Below, one piece after another: positions 1 to 10,931 of a stretch of DNA of 64,000 nt. The notes beneath the pieces are model-generated. The model was not told the origin of the DNA. It saw only the letters and a list, made by a program, of their open reading frames with translations, and searched no databases. Source of the DNA: Asterias amurensis (lineage: Eukaryota > Echinodermata > Asteroidea > Forcipulatida > Asteriidae); assembly GCF_032118995.1 (NCBI RefSeq), contig NC_092653.1:21347202-21411201 (forward strand), written 5' to 3'. Position 1 is the stretch's first letter. The number at the start of each line of letters is the position of its first letter. Both the position numbers and the translations under genes were made by a program.

Positions 1-900
1 CATTATTATGCAATCCTTCGAAAATGCCATTCAGAAAATTTCTAGGCCTTACCCCAGGGTTGATTCCTTAACCCTGCCCCTGAGCAGGGTTAATTATTTC
101 CTGGGAAAACGTCATTTCCCGGGAAATTCCCGGGAGTATCTTTGTAGTGTGAACAGATCAACCAAAAGTTCCCGGGAATTTCCCGGGAAATAACTATAGT
201 GTGAACAGGCAAAAATTGAGATGAACGCCAACACAAAACCTCTGGGTAAAACACGGACACAAAAGTCCATTCAATTACAGTTCTCAAAAGAAAAAAAACT
301 GTCGCAGATGGAAAGCTCCCTTTCGCTTTTTCTAAAAGCAACTTGCTCCCACCAGTGGCCGCTATTCATGGTAGACCAGATTGACCTTTGACCAATAAAT
401 ACTTCCAGCAAGTGCCATGAAACCCGTCAATCGCACGACATATTCCATCCGATTGTTATACCACATGTCTTTAAAACACTGTCACAACAATCGTCTTCTC
501 CTGACAAGACGCCAGCGACGTCTTCCCCGAACTGCAAGACTTCTTCTCCGCCGTAATCACACAATATATTGGTATAACAACACGCAAATACACAATTAAA
601 GTGCAGCCATTTTGGGTCGCATGTGGCAAGAATTTTGCAGCCGGCCGCGTGGCATTGTGGGAAGGGACTTCCGTCCACAAACATTGTAACTTCCGCATGG
701 GCTGATCTGTTTACCACATTTCCTGGGGTTTGATCGTAAGTGTGAAACGACCGTGCATATTCCTGGGAAATAGTACTCCCAGGAGTTACTAAATTGGGAT
801 AGTGAGAACGGTTGCTGGGGTGGCGGTGGGGTTAAACACTCCCGGGATTTTCCCGGGAGTTGATTTCCCGGGAAATGGCTCTGTAGTGTGAAAAGGGCTT
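1..900. repeat. Foldback-type repeat region rich in CCCGGGAAAT motifs
   Basis: No gene is seen here. Short palindromic stretches built on TTTCCCGGGAAATT recur at about 114-190 and 838-877, each followed by a phrase close to TAGTGTGAACAG or TAGTGTGAAAAGGGC. The two ends point in opposite directions, which is typical of a non-autonomous foldback element of about 0.8 kb. The phrase GTGTGAAAAGGGC also occurs beside the minisatellite near 38250-38310, so the family is dispersed. Short reading frames in it look like chance. Confidence 0.5.
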
Positions 901-904
901 TAGT

Positions 905-957
905 AAGGTTTTACGATAATACATATTTTGAGTAATTACCAACAGTGTCCACTGCCT
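905..957. repeat. Family A foldback element, terminal fragment
   Basis: Only the right end of family A is present (GAGTAATTACCAACAGTGTCC followed by ACTGCCT), abutting TTAA at 958-961. It is a truncated copy of the commonest repeat in the window. Confidence 0.7.
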
Positions 958-1144
958 TTAATTTACACCAAGGATGAGTCATTAATTTGATCTTTCTCGC
1001 TGCATTTTAAGAATGAACAATCAATAAATCTATTGTTACATTAATATGACTTTAATTGGCTGCCCGAACAACAAACCTTCAACCAAAAACCCACAACACT
1101 TTAATCTCTTTACGCGTGTATTAAAATCAGACGGAGCCATTTAA

Positions 1145-1512
1145 AGGCAGTGGACACTGTTGGTAATCACTCAAAATAATTGTAAGAATAAAAACTTACT
1201 TGGTAGCGATTAATGGATAGCTGTTGATAGTATAACACAGTGTGAGAAACGGCTCCCTCTGAAGCAACGTAGTTTTCGAGAAAGAAGTAACTTTCAAAAA
1301 TTTGATTTCGATCGAAATCAAGCATCAGATCTGAAAGCACACAAGTTCGTGTGACAAGGGTGTTTTTCTTTCATTATTATCTCGCAACTTCGACAACCAA
1401 TTGAGCTCAAATTTTCACAGGTTTGTCATATTATGCGTATGTTGAGATACATCAATATTATTGGGAGGACTGGTATTTGACATTTGACAATTACAAATAT
1501 TGTCCAGTGTAC
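1145..1512. repeat. Family A foldback element
   Basis: It starts AGGCAGTGGACACTGTTGG directly after TTAA (1141-1144) and ends in the inverse form near TTGTCCAGTGTAC. The internal phrase GAGAAACGGCTCCCTCTGAAG and the TTCACAGGTTTGT block match the other copies. Non-coding. Confidence 0.75.
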
Positions 1513-1639
1513 ATATAACAAAATAAACACAAAGCTGTTACGTTTCTTTGTTTTTGTTTGCTTTCATGAAGTGCTTCAAAGCTTTATTGAAAATCGGTTG
1601 TGTAGTTCTTGAGATATGGTCCCACTTCCGGATGACCTG

Positions 1640-1868
1640 GAAGTTAGGTCCTTTTGACCTCTAGGTGAGGGCGCCCTACTGAAATGACGTCATGTGCATA
1701 AGGTCTATTGCGCCACAGCACCTTGCATGGTGCTATGTAAAATGAGTTGTTCTCATAATCCATAACGTAGTCCCACATACCCTGCGGGAAATACTGTATG
1801 TTAAAGCGTATTTTAGCGTCACTGAGTGACGAATATGAGCACTATATAAGAAGCCATTATTATTATTT
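1640..1868 (+). repeat. tRNA-derived SINE, 3' part
   Basis: The segment includes GCGCCACAGCACCTTGCATGG, a run through ATACTGTATGTTAAAGCG, GTCACTGAGTGACGAATATG and a terminal ATTATTATT. It matches the SINE interrupted near 57269 and therefore serves as the uninterrupted reference for that insertion site. Part of it also matches 24000-24130. Confidence 0.6.
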
Positions 1869-1990
1869 TAAAATAACGATGCCTTTCTTTATGTTTCACT
1901 CTGCAGAAAAGTCTGGTATTTGTTTGACAACAAACAAATATAAGATGAGTGAAAGGAAGTCGGCCCAAGCCAAATGTGCAGAATATTCTA

Positions 1991-3071
1991 AACTGCTCAC
2001 AAAAAGTAAGGAAACTTTTTTCAATCCAGTATATTTGTTATTATTTAATACTCTCTTTGTATATGGTATATATCAATGCAAAGCTGAACTGTTCCTCTTT
2101 AAAAAGATACCACATTTGCAATGGTTACATGTTGCTGGACTTGTCCACATGAATAACAATGAGGCAAAGTCACAAATCAAATGTGCCAAAATTACCGTTG
2201 TCTGTGAATGGTCAATAGGTAATGCTCATTAATCAAACCGATCAAGCTTTTCAGAACCATTACCCAGTGATTTTCACCAGTGAACTCATCGGACACAATT
2301 TACCCTCATCTCATGGAAAAACACCTTGTTTGATGGGTATTTGCAAGAAGATATTCTACAGCCGGATGCAGTCCCATACTTGCAGACTTTGGACCAAACT
2401 CCATCTTTCAAGATGACAACGCTCGCCCCCCTCGAGCCCGACTGGTGACTGACTACCTGAAAAATGTTGAGGTGCACCGGATGGATTGGCCCGCTAACAG
2501 TCCAGACCTGGATCCCATGGAACATCTGTGGGACCAGCTTGGCCTCGCTGTCCGCGCCAGAACCACCAACATATCAACTGTGGCTGACCAAACCAGGTTC
2601 CTTAATGAAGAATGGAACGCCAATTCCTCATCATCAGCGCATCACAAGACTTGTGTGCAGCATGAGAAGAAGGTGCCATGCTGTCATCAACGCCTTCGGA
2701 TTATCCACTCGTTACTGAACTTTTTGTATCAATAAAGTGTATTAAGATCAGTAAGTTGTCTTGCCCTATACAAAATTTATTGTCTCAATCAAGTGGATTA
2801 AGATCAGTAAGTTGTCTTGCTTGTTTGAATTACAGTGTCAATTCATACAGTAACACAAAAATATTGCTAATTTTGGCACATTTGATTTGTGACTTTGTCT
2901 CATTCTCATTAACGTGGTCAAGTCCAGCAACATGTAATCATTGCAATTGTGGTATCATTTTAAAGAGGAAGAGTTCAGCTTTGCAATGATACATACCAAA
3001 TACAAAAAGAGTATTAAATAATAACAAATATACCGGATTGAAAAAAGTTTCCTTACTTTTTGTGAGCAGTT
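1991..3071 (+). mobile_element. Decayed Tc1-type DNA transposon with long terminal inverted repeats
   Basis: The element begins AACTGCTCACAAAAAGTAAG after a TA at 1989-1990 and ends in the exact reverse complement before TA at 3072-3073, which is the target duplication expected for Tc1/mariner. The inverted repeats extend roughly 200 bp on each side (about 1991-2210 and 2860-3071). Between them lies a broken transposase. Within 2445-2990 the left and right repeats give misleading short frames such as KVRKLFS. The element cannot be autonomous as it stands. Confidence 0.85.
2367..2735 (+). pseudogene. Tc1-like transposase, C-terminal remnant
   Basis: Read across frames, the region shows the end of a Tc1 family transposase: a degraded QDDNARP block near 2410, then DYLKNVEVHRMDWPANSPDL and DPMEHLWDQLG (the block holding the last catalytic acidic residue), then ARTTN and FLNEEWNA. 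The frame changes near 2415 and again near 2610-2625, after which RITRLVCSMRRRC and a stop follow in another frame. The DNA-binding half is missing. It lies inside the inverted repeats of the 1991-3071 element. Confidence 0.85.
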
Positions 3072-3073
3072 TA

Positions 3074-3475
3074 TGTCGCTCTGTTCCCTGGAGCAGTTGA
3101 ATGATGCCTGAAATAACAGATACCGTGATACACGCTGGGGCATGTACAACGTGGAAGGACGTGATGCCAAATGTTCTGAGTGCGGTTAATACAAAGGGGG
3201 AGAATGTTCTGGAAACATCCCGAACACTCCCGGCCCTTCGTTCAAACAACCTGCTTACTGTTGTTATGGCTAGGGAAATAAACACAATGCACATTTTCTC
3301 ACACCGCCAACAAACACCCAAGGCCCTATTTTCTTTTATAGAATTTCGTTTTTCCATTAACCCTATATCAGGGCCCAATTTCATAGAGCAACTGGAACTT
3401 ACTCCCAACAAACATCCGGAATGTTTCTTCTGTAGAACAGTTAAAGAACTTTTAAAAACACATTATTTTGTTTAA
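3074..3475. other. Unassigned open stretch beside the Tc1 remnant
   Basis: Fairly long frames are open on both strands here: about 124 codons on plus (3101-3475), and a minus frame (2938-3411) that continues into the transposon repeat. I recognise no domain in either, and neither has a supported splice partner. It may be an old repeat or a decayed exon. Confidence 0.3.
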
Positions 3476-3764
3476 TCGCTCCATCTGATGTGATTTTGAT
3501 TTTGTCACTTTTTGTATTTTTGCTTACTATTCTTTATTCTCTTTAGGGTTTTTGGTTGCATTATCCCTAGCACTTTGTATCCTAAGGATAAAGACCGGGG
3601 TCTAGTCTATATTTCCACCACCGTATCGACACAATTGTCCCTGTTATACTTCTCTCACGAGGGGGCGCTACACACAAAGAAGGCAGAGCTGTGTATTGAG
3701 AGAGTTGCGACATGGGGGGGGGCAGTTTTCTTTGGTCACGTGGTTGCTGGATATGCAGCACAAC

Positions 3765-3895
3765 CATAGAGTAACTCTATGGATATAACTCTATGCAGTT
3801 TTGTCAACTTAGAAAATGGCCGCCTGCTGCGCGCATGCCGGAGCGCGTATAGGCAAGTGCGCCCTCTAGTTCTTATATATAACTCTATGAGCACA
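3765..3895. repeat. Small foldback repeat with ATAACTCTATG ends
   Basis: The copy runs from CCATAGAGTAACTCTATGG to TATATAACTCTATGAGC, with an internal TTTTGTCAACTTAGAAAATGGC and GCGCGCATGCCGG. Inverse relatives occur at 31874-31970 and 32140-32175, so this is a dispersed element. Confidence 0.6.
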
Positions 3896-4340
3896 ACCCA
3901 CTCTAGGCAGACTAGTCTGGCACCCCATACGTTTCTTGGGAAGCACAACTCTCCTAATATACGGTTCTGAAAGAAGGGGATCTGAATGATTTTGACACAA
4001 ACAGAGCCTCAAAGTTTGAATCAGTATTGAATACATATAAATACCAATAGTTTACATACACATAAATAGAGGAGATAAATGTCTTTGATATACTGTATAA
4101 TCTTAATTGTGATATTTATGGTGGCCTTGGAGGGACACCGTGATCAAATTGCGCACTAAAGAGTGCAGGGTAATAATAAAAACTCTTGTTTTACATGAAA
4201 CGAAACGGAACAACCTCAAAGGAAAACAAGGAATCATATAAGTTTACAAAATAACATCGATTGGATTATAAACTTAATTTAAAGTAACCACTTAGAATAA
4301 CAATGTGTATGATCTTTACTTTGTTTATTTCTTCAATATA

Positions 4341-4751
4341 TAGGTTTTCTCGGTCAATTTCGGCAAACGAGCAGCCAATTTAACCATCAAGCTATTCTAT
4401 TTCGCACGAAATCGAATGCTACTGAAAAGGGTCATTCGATTTCGTTTTATGACTAGTCATATGTAATGTTGCGTCATTCGATTTAACAAAATTATCATTC
4501 AATTTAACAATTCATTAAAGCAGCATTCAAATTCGCAGACGCTTCTTGAGGCGTGTGTGTCACGAAAAAAATGACGATACGCTAAATTGAACAGAGTGCT
4601 AAAGGAATTTGACTTGACTGAAAACGAAATTGAATGACCGAATTCTGAATTTGAAACGCAGTAACAACTGGAGAGGCAAAACAGCTTTAATTCGAACGCA
4701 TGAAAATGAAATTGACTGCTCATTTGCCGAATTTGACCGGGAAAACCTATA
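4341..4751. repeat. Foldback element with GGTTTTCTCGGTCAATTTCG ends (family E)
   Basis: The left end GGTTTTCTCGGTCAATTTCG is mirrored by CGAATTTGACCGGGAAAACC at the right end. The interior consists of repeated TCATTCAATTT / AAATTGAATGA phrases. A second copy lies at 7624-8002 and a partial one at 5487-5690. No coding capacity. Confidence 0.75.
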
Positions 4752-5001
4752 CTACTGTTTAACTACAAGTATTTATCAATGGCCCTATACAAACTTCTAT
4801 ATGCAGCACAAAGTAACTTTGCGGGGAATATCTTTCCAAAACGGCTTGTTAAAAATCTTGGGATTGATTTATGCATTATACCCGCCTATTTCCTTTTTAC
4901 ATGACTAATTGTAGTAAATGATGCGAGAATAAAATCAAGGATCTTGTTCATTGGTACGTATTGTGTTTTGTTTGACGCATTCAATCTTACGATTGATTTA
5001 A

Positions 5002-5378
5002 AGGCAGTGGACACTATTGGTAATTACTCAAAATAACTTTGAGCATAAAACCTTACTTGGTAACAAGTAATGGGGAGAGGTTGATAGTATAAAACATTGT
5101 GAGAAACGGCTCCATCTGAAGTGACGTGGTTTTCGAGAACGAAGTAACTTTCCACGAATTTGATTTCGAGACCTCAGATTTGGAATTTGAGGTCTCGAAA
5201 TCAAGCATCTGAAAGCACACAACTTCGTGTGACGAGGGTGTTTCTTCTTGTATTATTATCTCGCAACTTCGACAACCAATTGAGTTCAAATTTTCACAGG
5301 GTTGTTATTTTAGGTATATGGTGAGATAGACCAAGTGAGAAGACTGGTCTTGACAATTACCAATAGTGTCCAGTGTCT
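5002..5378. repeat. Family A foldback element
   Basis: A nearly complete 377-bp copy between TTAA at 4998-5001 and TTAA at 5379-5382. The ends AGGCAGTGGACACTATTGG and CCAATAGTGTCCAGTGTCT are inverted. An internal hairpin is centred on GAGACCTCAGATTTGGAATTTGAGGTCTC near 5167-5197. Confidence 0.85.
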
Positions 5379-5486
5379 TTAAATGTGTTATTCATATGGC
5401 CTAAATAAAAGGTAATCGTTTTAACTTGAAGTCATTTCGATATCTCACAAACGCAACCACCTTTTGAAAAACTTTTAGTGTTAAAA

Positions 5487-5690
5487 GTTTTCTCGGTCAA
5501 CTTCTGAAAACGAGCTGCCAATTCCAGTATACTACTTTTCAAGAATTCGGTCGTTCAATTTCGTTTTGAGGCATTCAAGTTCCTTTAGCACACTGTTCAA
5601 TAAAGCATATTCGTCATTCTTTTTCATGACACACAATCATCATTCAATTTACCAAAGCTGGTTCGACTAGAGATTTTGCTGATTTAAAGT
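5487..5690. repeat. Family E foldback element, partial
   Basis: It contains TTTTCTCGGTCAACTTCTG and TCGTTCAATTTCGTTTTGAG, matching the left part of the 4341-4751 element. The right end is missing. Confidence 0.55.
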
Positions 5691-5782
5691 CACCTGGAAA
5701 TAGATATAAGAGTATATGCTTACGAACAATAAAACATTTTTTCAGTAATTGTTTGTCACGATTTATATGTTTAAAAAATATA

Positions 5783-6100
5783 TAAAGTTGTTTGGGGGCT
5801 GACTCCGCCTACCCCTTTTGTGACGTCAATCAAGGCAGACTTTGCCTGCAATGCGTATAGTAAACACACGTGCAAAGTACATGTACGTCCAAGTCGTGAG
5901 TTGGTACATTTCAAAAAGTGTTTTTTTCTGCATTCAGCAGCAACACACCTGGTCGGCATTGCCGGGAAAAAAAATAATTTTTTTTGAAACGTACAAACTC
6001 ACGACTTGGTCCGTACATGTACTTTGCAATTGTGTTTACTCATACGCATTACAGGCAAAGTGTGCCTCGATTGTCGTCACGAACAGCGCCCTCTCGGGTC
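5783..6100. repeat. Foldback element with long inverted arms
   Basis: The left arm (5816-5915: TTTGTGACGTCAATC, GCAATGCGTATAGTAAACAC, AAGTACATGTACGTCCAAGT, CGTGAG) is mirrored by the right arm (about 5990-6085: CTCACGACTTGGTCCGTACATGTACTTTGCA, TGTTTACTCATACGCATTACAGGC). The arms of about 100 bp could form a long hairpin. The frames read within it (for example 5842-6123) are artefacts of this structure. Confidence 0.75.
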
Positions 6101-6532
6101 GGGGTCTACTCTTAAATTTGTAAATAACATAAGAACTGATTTTTTAAAACCTTAGTTAACTGTTTATTCACATTCCACTCATCAAAACACATATAATAGT
6201 GACAAAAGCTTTATTTTGAAAAAATACCACAACAGGTGACTTTAATTACTTTCAATTTCATAAAGAGGAAATCAGTTAGCTAAATGAGGATTCAAATAAG
6301 TACGACTTAAGAAATACGAACAAACAGATAAACAGAATAAACACTGTAATATGCAAGTGAACCTTACTGTCTTTGTTTTTATGTTCTCATCATGGTTCTA
6401 GTAATAGTCGGTTGGGCATTCCAAAGGAAAAATCACACCAGCTTTAGTAACTTAGGATATGGTTGGTATTTTATTTCCCTCTTTATTGGGTCAAAATTTT
6501 TCGTCTGACTGGCACGGTGGGATGCCATCAAT

Positions 6533-6774
6533 GGGTGCGTTCGTTATGCTTCCATGGGTCGACCCCGGTCTGCCCCGGTACGTTCGAATAGCTTTGACGG
6601 GGCTCACCCGGGTCAGCCCCCAGTGCCCTGCTTGTGGAGTGGGTCACTTGGGGGTGACCTGAGGTGCATGCCGTCACCACGAGAGGGCGAGTGTGATCGT
6701 TCGATTAGCTCTTGTAAGGGGCTCACCCGAGTGAGCGCTGCGGCGTCGACCCAGGGAAGCTTATCGAACGCACA
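6533..6774. repeat. Foldback element with GGGTGCGTTCG ends (family D)
   Basis: It starts GGGTGCGTTCGTTATGCTTCC and ends GGGAAGCTTATCGAACGCAC. The interior repeats GGGTCGACCC and GGGGCTCACCCGGGTCAG. Other copies lie at 9003-9195 (interrupted), 9248-9486 and 50965-51201. GC-rich and non-coding. Confidence 0.8.
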
Positions 6775-7623
6775 CAATAATGCTAGGGGGAAGGCGGGGT
6801 CATACTCCGAGGCTCGTTTAATCTTGCGGATAACTACAGGGGACCAGTCTACTTAGACGCCATTTCTACTTCCATGCTGCAGATTTTAGTTGTACGTCTC
6901 AGAATCACTGCTTCTTTTTGGAGATTAATAAGTTTTCGTACGTGTTCTCTTATGTCTTAGCTGGTGAATGTTTTATTAAGAGAAGGCATCGCTGCAGTCT
7001 TGATATGACCTTGTTATCTTGCTCAAAGAAGTGTTCAAAGATGCTTTAAAATGTACTATTGCCGACGTCACAAGGAGACACACGTTTTGATGATCGTGAG
7101 GCGATAATGACGAAAAAGGGCGCTGCACAAAACTTCCTGACATACCGGCCTTTGTTTACTTCAAGGAACTGCCATAATTTGAAATAGCGCCCTCGTGTGA
7201 ACCATTCAGGCCATTACCCCGCCCCTTCCCTTGATTCATAATTTTTTTATATATCCAATTATTCATCTTTGGGATGTGGTTGTTATTAAGCAATGGGCTG
7301 GTAGATTTGGTCCCCCAATAAGGAAAACTGTGTACAAACTACTTCTGATAGCGCCCTCTTTTGAACCATCTTCCTCCATGCAGCCCATGTTAATTTCACA
7401 GACCAAATCTAAGCGGACAGATTTCCCTGGGACACCGGAATGACCATTCTGAAGTGAGGTGTATGGTTATATGAAGTTGTCTGCATTTTGCCCAATATGG
7501 GCCCCTCCTCGTTCGGATGGTAAGACTATGCCTACTTTGGATTGTGAGACATTCCACCACCTCAACCACAAGTATATCAGATGTATTTCTGATATTTTAG
7601 TTAACAGCAACAGCAACTGTGTG
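6775..7623. other. Gene-free stretch with a shared dispersed repeat
   Basis: No gene is seen. The segment at about 7320-7445 (CTGTGTACAAACTACTTCTG, GATAGCGCCCTCTTTTGAACC) is closely related to 26735-26860, showing a dispersed repeat. Nothing else recognisable was found. Confidence 0.45.
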
Positions 7624-8002
7624 TATAGGTTTTCTGGGTCAATTTCGGCAAATGAGAAGAAATTTAACCACCAAAATTGAATGCTGCTTAAATTGGTCAT
7701 TCAATTTCGTTTTGAGCCTATAGGCAAAAATAATGTTGCGTCATTCAATTTAACAAATTAAACATCCAACTTAACATTCCCAAAAACAGTATTCCAATGC
7801 TTTTCACGTCAAACCAGCTTTGCTTAATTGAATGTTATGCTAAATTGAACACATTGCTATAGGAATTCGAATGACACAAAACGAAATTGAATGTACGAAT
7901 TCTGAATATGAAACACAGAAACAACTGGTTTGGCAATTTTTTTTTAACGCATGAAAATTAAATTGGCTGTACTTTTACCGAAAATGATCAAGAAAACCTA
8001 TA
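7624..8002. repeat. Family E foldback element
   Basis: The left end AGGTTTTCTGGGTCAATTTCGG and the right end near AAGAAAACCTA are inverted, and the interior holds the TCATTCAATTTCGTTTTGAG / ACAAAACGAAATTGAATG phrases. Second copy of the 4341-4751 family. Confidence 0.75.
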
Positions 8003-8239
8003 CTACTTCTACAAACATTTAAAACTTACTAAACATTATACTCATACTCGACACAAAAAACGGCAAACAAATTATTACCCAACTATTTTTTATTACAACT
8101 TTCACTAGTAGGCCTAGGTTCTGTAAAACATACCGAAGAGAATAGACAACAATTTAGAGTTTAAAGAAAATGTACAGCATTTTCAGAATTGATTCATGGC
8201 CATGTTAGAGATCAAATCGTCACCGTACTCAGTCAGTTG

Positions 8240-8500
8240 AGCGAGAGAATGTCTTCAGCCGATGCCTTCTCGGGAAACTCTGGTAGTCGTCTTCCACGCA
8301 TCCCGGTCCAGCATCAGCGTCCTAAGCTCAGTTGTTTCTTGTTGTGTTGCGTCCTCCTTCAGCTGACCTACGAATGTTAGAGTCCTCCTGCCCTTGCTCC
8401 TGTTTCCATTGATGGGTTCCCAGAGAACTAGGGGGCTCACAGCTAGCTCTGGATGGCGGACTCACTGGCCAGCAAGCCTCATCCTTCGTTCCCTTGCCGT
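8240..8500 (-). pseudogene. Non-LTR retrotransposon, reverse transcriptase C-terminal remnant
   Basis: On the minus strand the translation contains GRRTLTFVGQLKEDAT followed by ELRTLMLDRDAWKT. This pattern (GRRxxxxVxQLKED, then a stretch ending in DRDxWK) is typical of the extreme C-terminus of non-LTR retrotransposon polyproteins. The frame is short, and no reverse transcriptase core is visible upstream, so it is a truncated dead fragment. The assignment rests on this one motif. Confidence 0.55.
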
Positions 8501-8544
8501 ACAAATTAATGGTAAGCTACAAGTCAGTTCTCCTACATTCGAAT

Positions 8545-8815
8545 CCAATTTCATAGAGCTGCTTTTTCATGGCAATTATGTATACTATCTGTGTGATTTC
8601 CATTTCATAATCATAGCGCTGCTAACCGCAAGCGCACGACAAGGCCTGATAACAACTAAATGTTTAAAAATAAATAACGTAACAACAAAAACTCACGGTG
8701 GACGCGCATTCTTGCTTATTCTATTGCTAACGTGAAATACACTTACAATTAAGCAAATCTTGTTTCTATATTTAGCACGAAAATTTGTTTATCGTAAGCA
8801 GCGTTATGAAATTAG
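8545..8815. repeat. Foldback repeat with AATTTCATAGCGCTGCTTA-type ends (family G), diverged
   Basis: It contains CCAATTTCATAGAGCTGC, ATTTCATAATCATAGCGCTGCTAACC and, further right, AGCAGCGTTATGAAATT. These match the arms of the better copies at 16370-16652 and 40346-40625. Confidence 0.6.
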
Positions 8816-9002
8816 CCACAGGTTATCAACAAGTTTTTATTTTCCGTTGATAAAGGTGTTGCTATAATATACACTTATAGCCTTTTTGAGATGTGGTGGA
8901 CACTATAGAAGTTATGCTCCGTTTTGGCACAGACAAATTTACCCAGATTACCAAAATTTATCCTATTACCCAAATTTACCCAGACCAAAGGTGCTTTATA
9001 CA

Positions 9003-9195
9003 GGGTGCGTTCGATTATAGCTTCCCTGTGTCGACCCAGGTCTCCCCTGTAAGTTCGAATAGCTCTGGCATCATTCTTGGGGCTCAGCCACCGATCTCTA
9101 CGTGTATAATTATATACTGTCGGTATAAAAATAGAAATCAGTGGGCCCAGCCGGGTCAGCCCCAAGACATGCTTGGCGGTTCTCTTGGGTATACA
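9003..9195. repeat. Family D foldback element, interrupted
   Basis: GGGTGCGTTCGATTATAGCTTCC and GGTCTCCCCTGTAAGTTCGAA match family D, but about 70 bp of unrelated sequence (about 9092-9138) breaks the copy. It then resumes with CAGCCGGGTCAGCCCCAAG. A complete copy begins 50 bp downstream. Confidence 0.6.
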
Positions 9196-9247
9196 CGACG
9201 TCACAACGACAAACTCTCTAATGACCACCATTTTGTTTTGTGACAGT

Positions 9248-9486
9248 GGGTGCGTTCGTTTAGCTTCTCTGGGTCGACCCTGGACTGCCCCGGTGCGTTC
9301 GAATAGCTTTGACGTCATTCAAGGGGCTCACTCGGGTCAGCCCCAAGTGCCCTGCTTGAGGAGTGGGTCACTTGGGGGCTGGCCCCAGGTGCATGACGTC
9401 ACTACGAGAGCGCTGAGTGATCGTTCGTTTAGCTCTTGTCAGGGGCTCACCCGAGCGAGCACCAGGGAAGCTATACGAACGCACCC
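9248..9486. repeat. Family D foldback element, complete
   Basis: The element begins GGGTGCGTTCGTTTAGCTTC and ends AAGCTATACGAACGCACCC. It is about 239 bp long with strong dyad symmetry. Non-coding. Confidence 0.8.
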
Positions 9487-9807
9487 ACTTTTTCTTGCGC
9501 ATTTTTTTCGGTAACAGTGTATACACACTAACTTACAACATGTTGACTTCAACAAGGGCACGCGTGGCATAAATTTTTATCAGACAAACAGCAACATTTT
9601 CAGAGATTCTGTGCTCCTTACAACTGCTTATAAATAACTCCGTTCTGTCCTAACACATCCTGCAAACCAAGGAAGGTTAAAGGCTAACACAGACTTGCAT
9701 CTGATTGCTACGAAAGCCCATGCAGTTTGTTGTGCTGTTTTAAATCTTTCAGTGCTACCACTACCTTTTATCTGTCAGTCTAACGCGGCTACTTTTTTGT
9801 TTAGTAA

Positions 9808-10033
9808 TGGGGAGGTTTAGCTGCACATTACTCAAGCAAATACGTGACTGTGAACATAACTTACGTGAAGTTACAATTTTTTACGTCAGGTACGTACGTG
9901 CAGACGTCGAATAGTGAGGATGAAAAAAAGCCCAAAAGTGGTTTTAACCAATACGTCACCTAGAAACAACACAATATGTGACGTTCGCGTGCACGTTCCT
10001 GTACTTGCCGGCGTAACGTGGAGCTAAAACCTC
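9808..10033. repeat. Foldback segment with many ACGTGA/ACGTCA motifs
   Basis: The left end GGGAGGTTTAGCTGCAC is mirrored by GTGGAGCTAAAACCTCCC at the right. Inside lie TACGTGAC, TTACGTGAAG, TTACGTCAGG, TACGTACGTGC, GACGTCG, TACGTCACC and GTGACGTTCG, a dense set of CRE-like sites. It is most likely a mobile foldback element. Confidence 0.5.
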
Positions 10034-10257
10034 CCTTATCTTTGACAAAACATATCTAATATGCCTAAATCGAAATAAATTTTGCTGGAAACCATTGCAA
10101 AATTCTATGACTGAAATATTTCAAACAATATACAAAAGACTCTTAAAACTCCTTGACTATTTTTTACAACAAATCTCAGCAAACACAAGCTCAAAAAGCT
10201 ACTGCAAAACTTTTAAGGAAAATTGTCTAAGATGAAATTAGTGCAGATTGGCGACGC

Positions 10258-10410
10258 TCATAGACCTTCTCGCAAATACCATTGCGCAAGCGCAAACTGT
10301 TGAATGGGGTGCATTGTGGGATAGCAATGGATCAAATTTGATCACCAGCTAGACCACAATGCACTCAATTCCAAGCGTTACGCGCGGGTATTTGCGAAAA
10401 GATCTATTGT
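10258..10410. repeat. Foldback repeat (TTCGCAAATACC ends)
   Basis: The left arm CATAGACCTTCTCGCAAATACC is mirrored by GGTATTTGCGAAAAGATCTAT. The centre reads TTGATCACCAGCTAGACCACAATGCAC. A second copy at about 45586-46125 is split by a family A insertion, and this uninterrupted copy shows the empty site. Confidence 0.75.
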
Positions 10411-10614
10411 GTTGACTTTAGTTGAGAAAGAAACACGAATTACTGGAAAGGAAATATCTGTGCCACACATGTGGATCAAATCGAATCAGATTCATAAACT
10501 GACCCAGTCAGTTGGTGCCAGGTTCAATCAGTCCATGTTGCGCCCTCTATCGGTGACTAATACAAAACACAGCGTCACTAATTAAGACTAAGATGATAAT
10601 ATTATAGACCTGAA

Positions 10615-10894
10615 TCAACTAAGTTCTTCCAGCAGCTGTCTGCGTTTCAGTCGCCTCAAAGCTTTCTCTTCCTTTGTAAAGTTTTTACCCTCTGGAAAGG
10701 GACGAGCGTCCCTAATGACTGCCGTTTCGGTCTTCTCCCTCCGGAGGCAAGAGCCGATCCAATCAGTCTCCAGGCACTGTTTTCTCAGTCGGGTGACGAA
10801 ACATTTTAGCTTCAATTTGTTGAAGAATACGTCAGCGACTCCCTTGGCCACGGGGGTGTCCGCTCTCTTTAGACAGTTATGGAACCTGAATGAG

Positions 10895-10931
<37 letters not shown>

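Noticed and set aside
6459-6856. Frames of 67-100 codons rich in Pro, Gly and Arg
   Set aside because: They fall inside the GC-rich family D foldback element, and the same frames appear at the other copies (9173, 50894).
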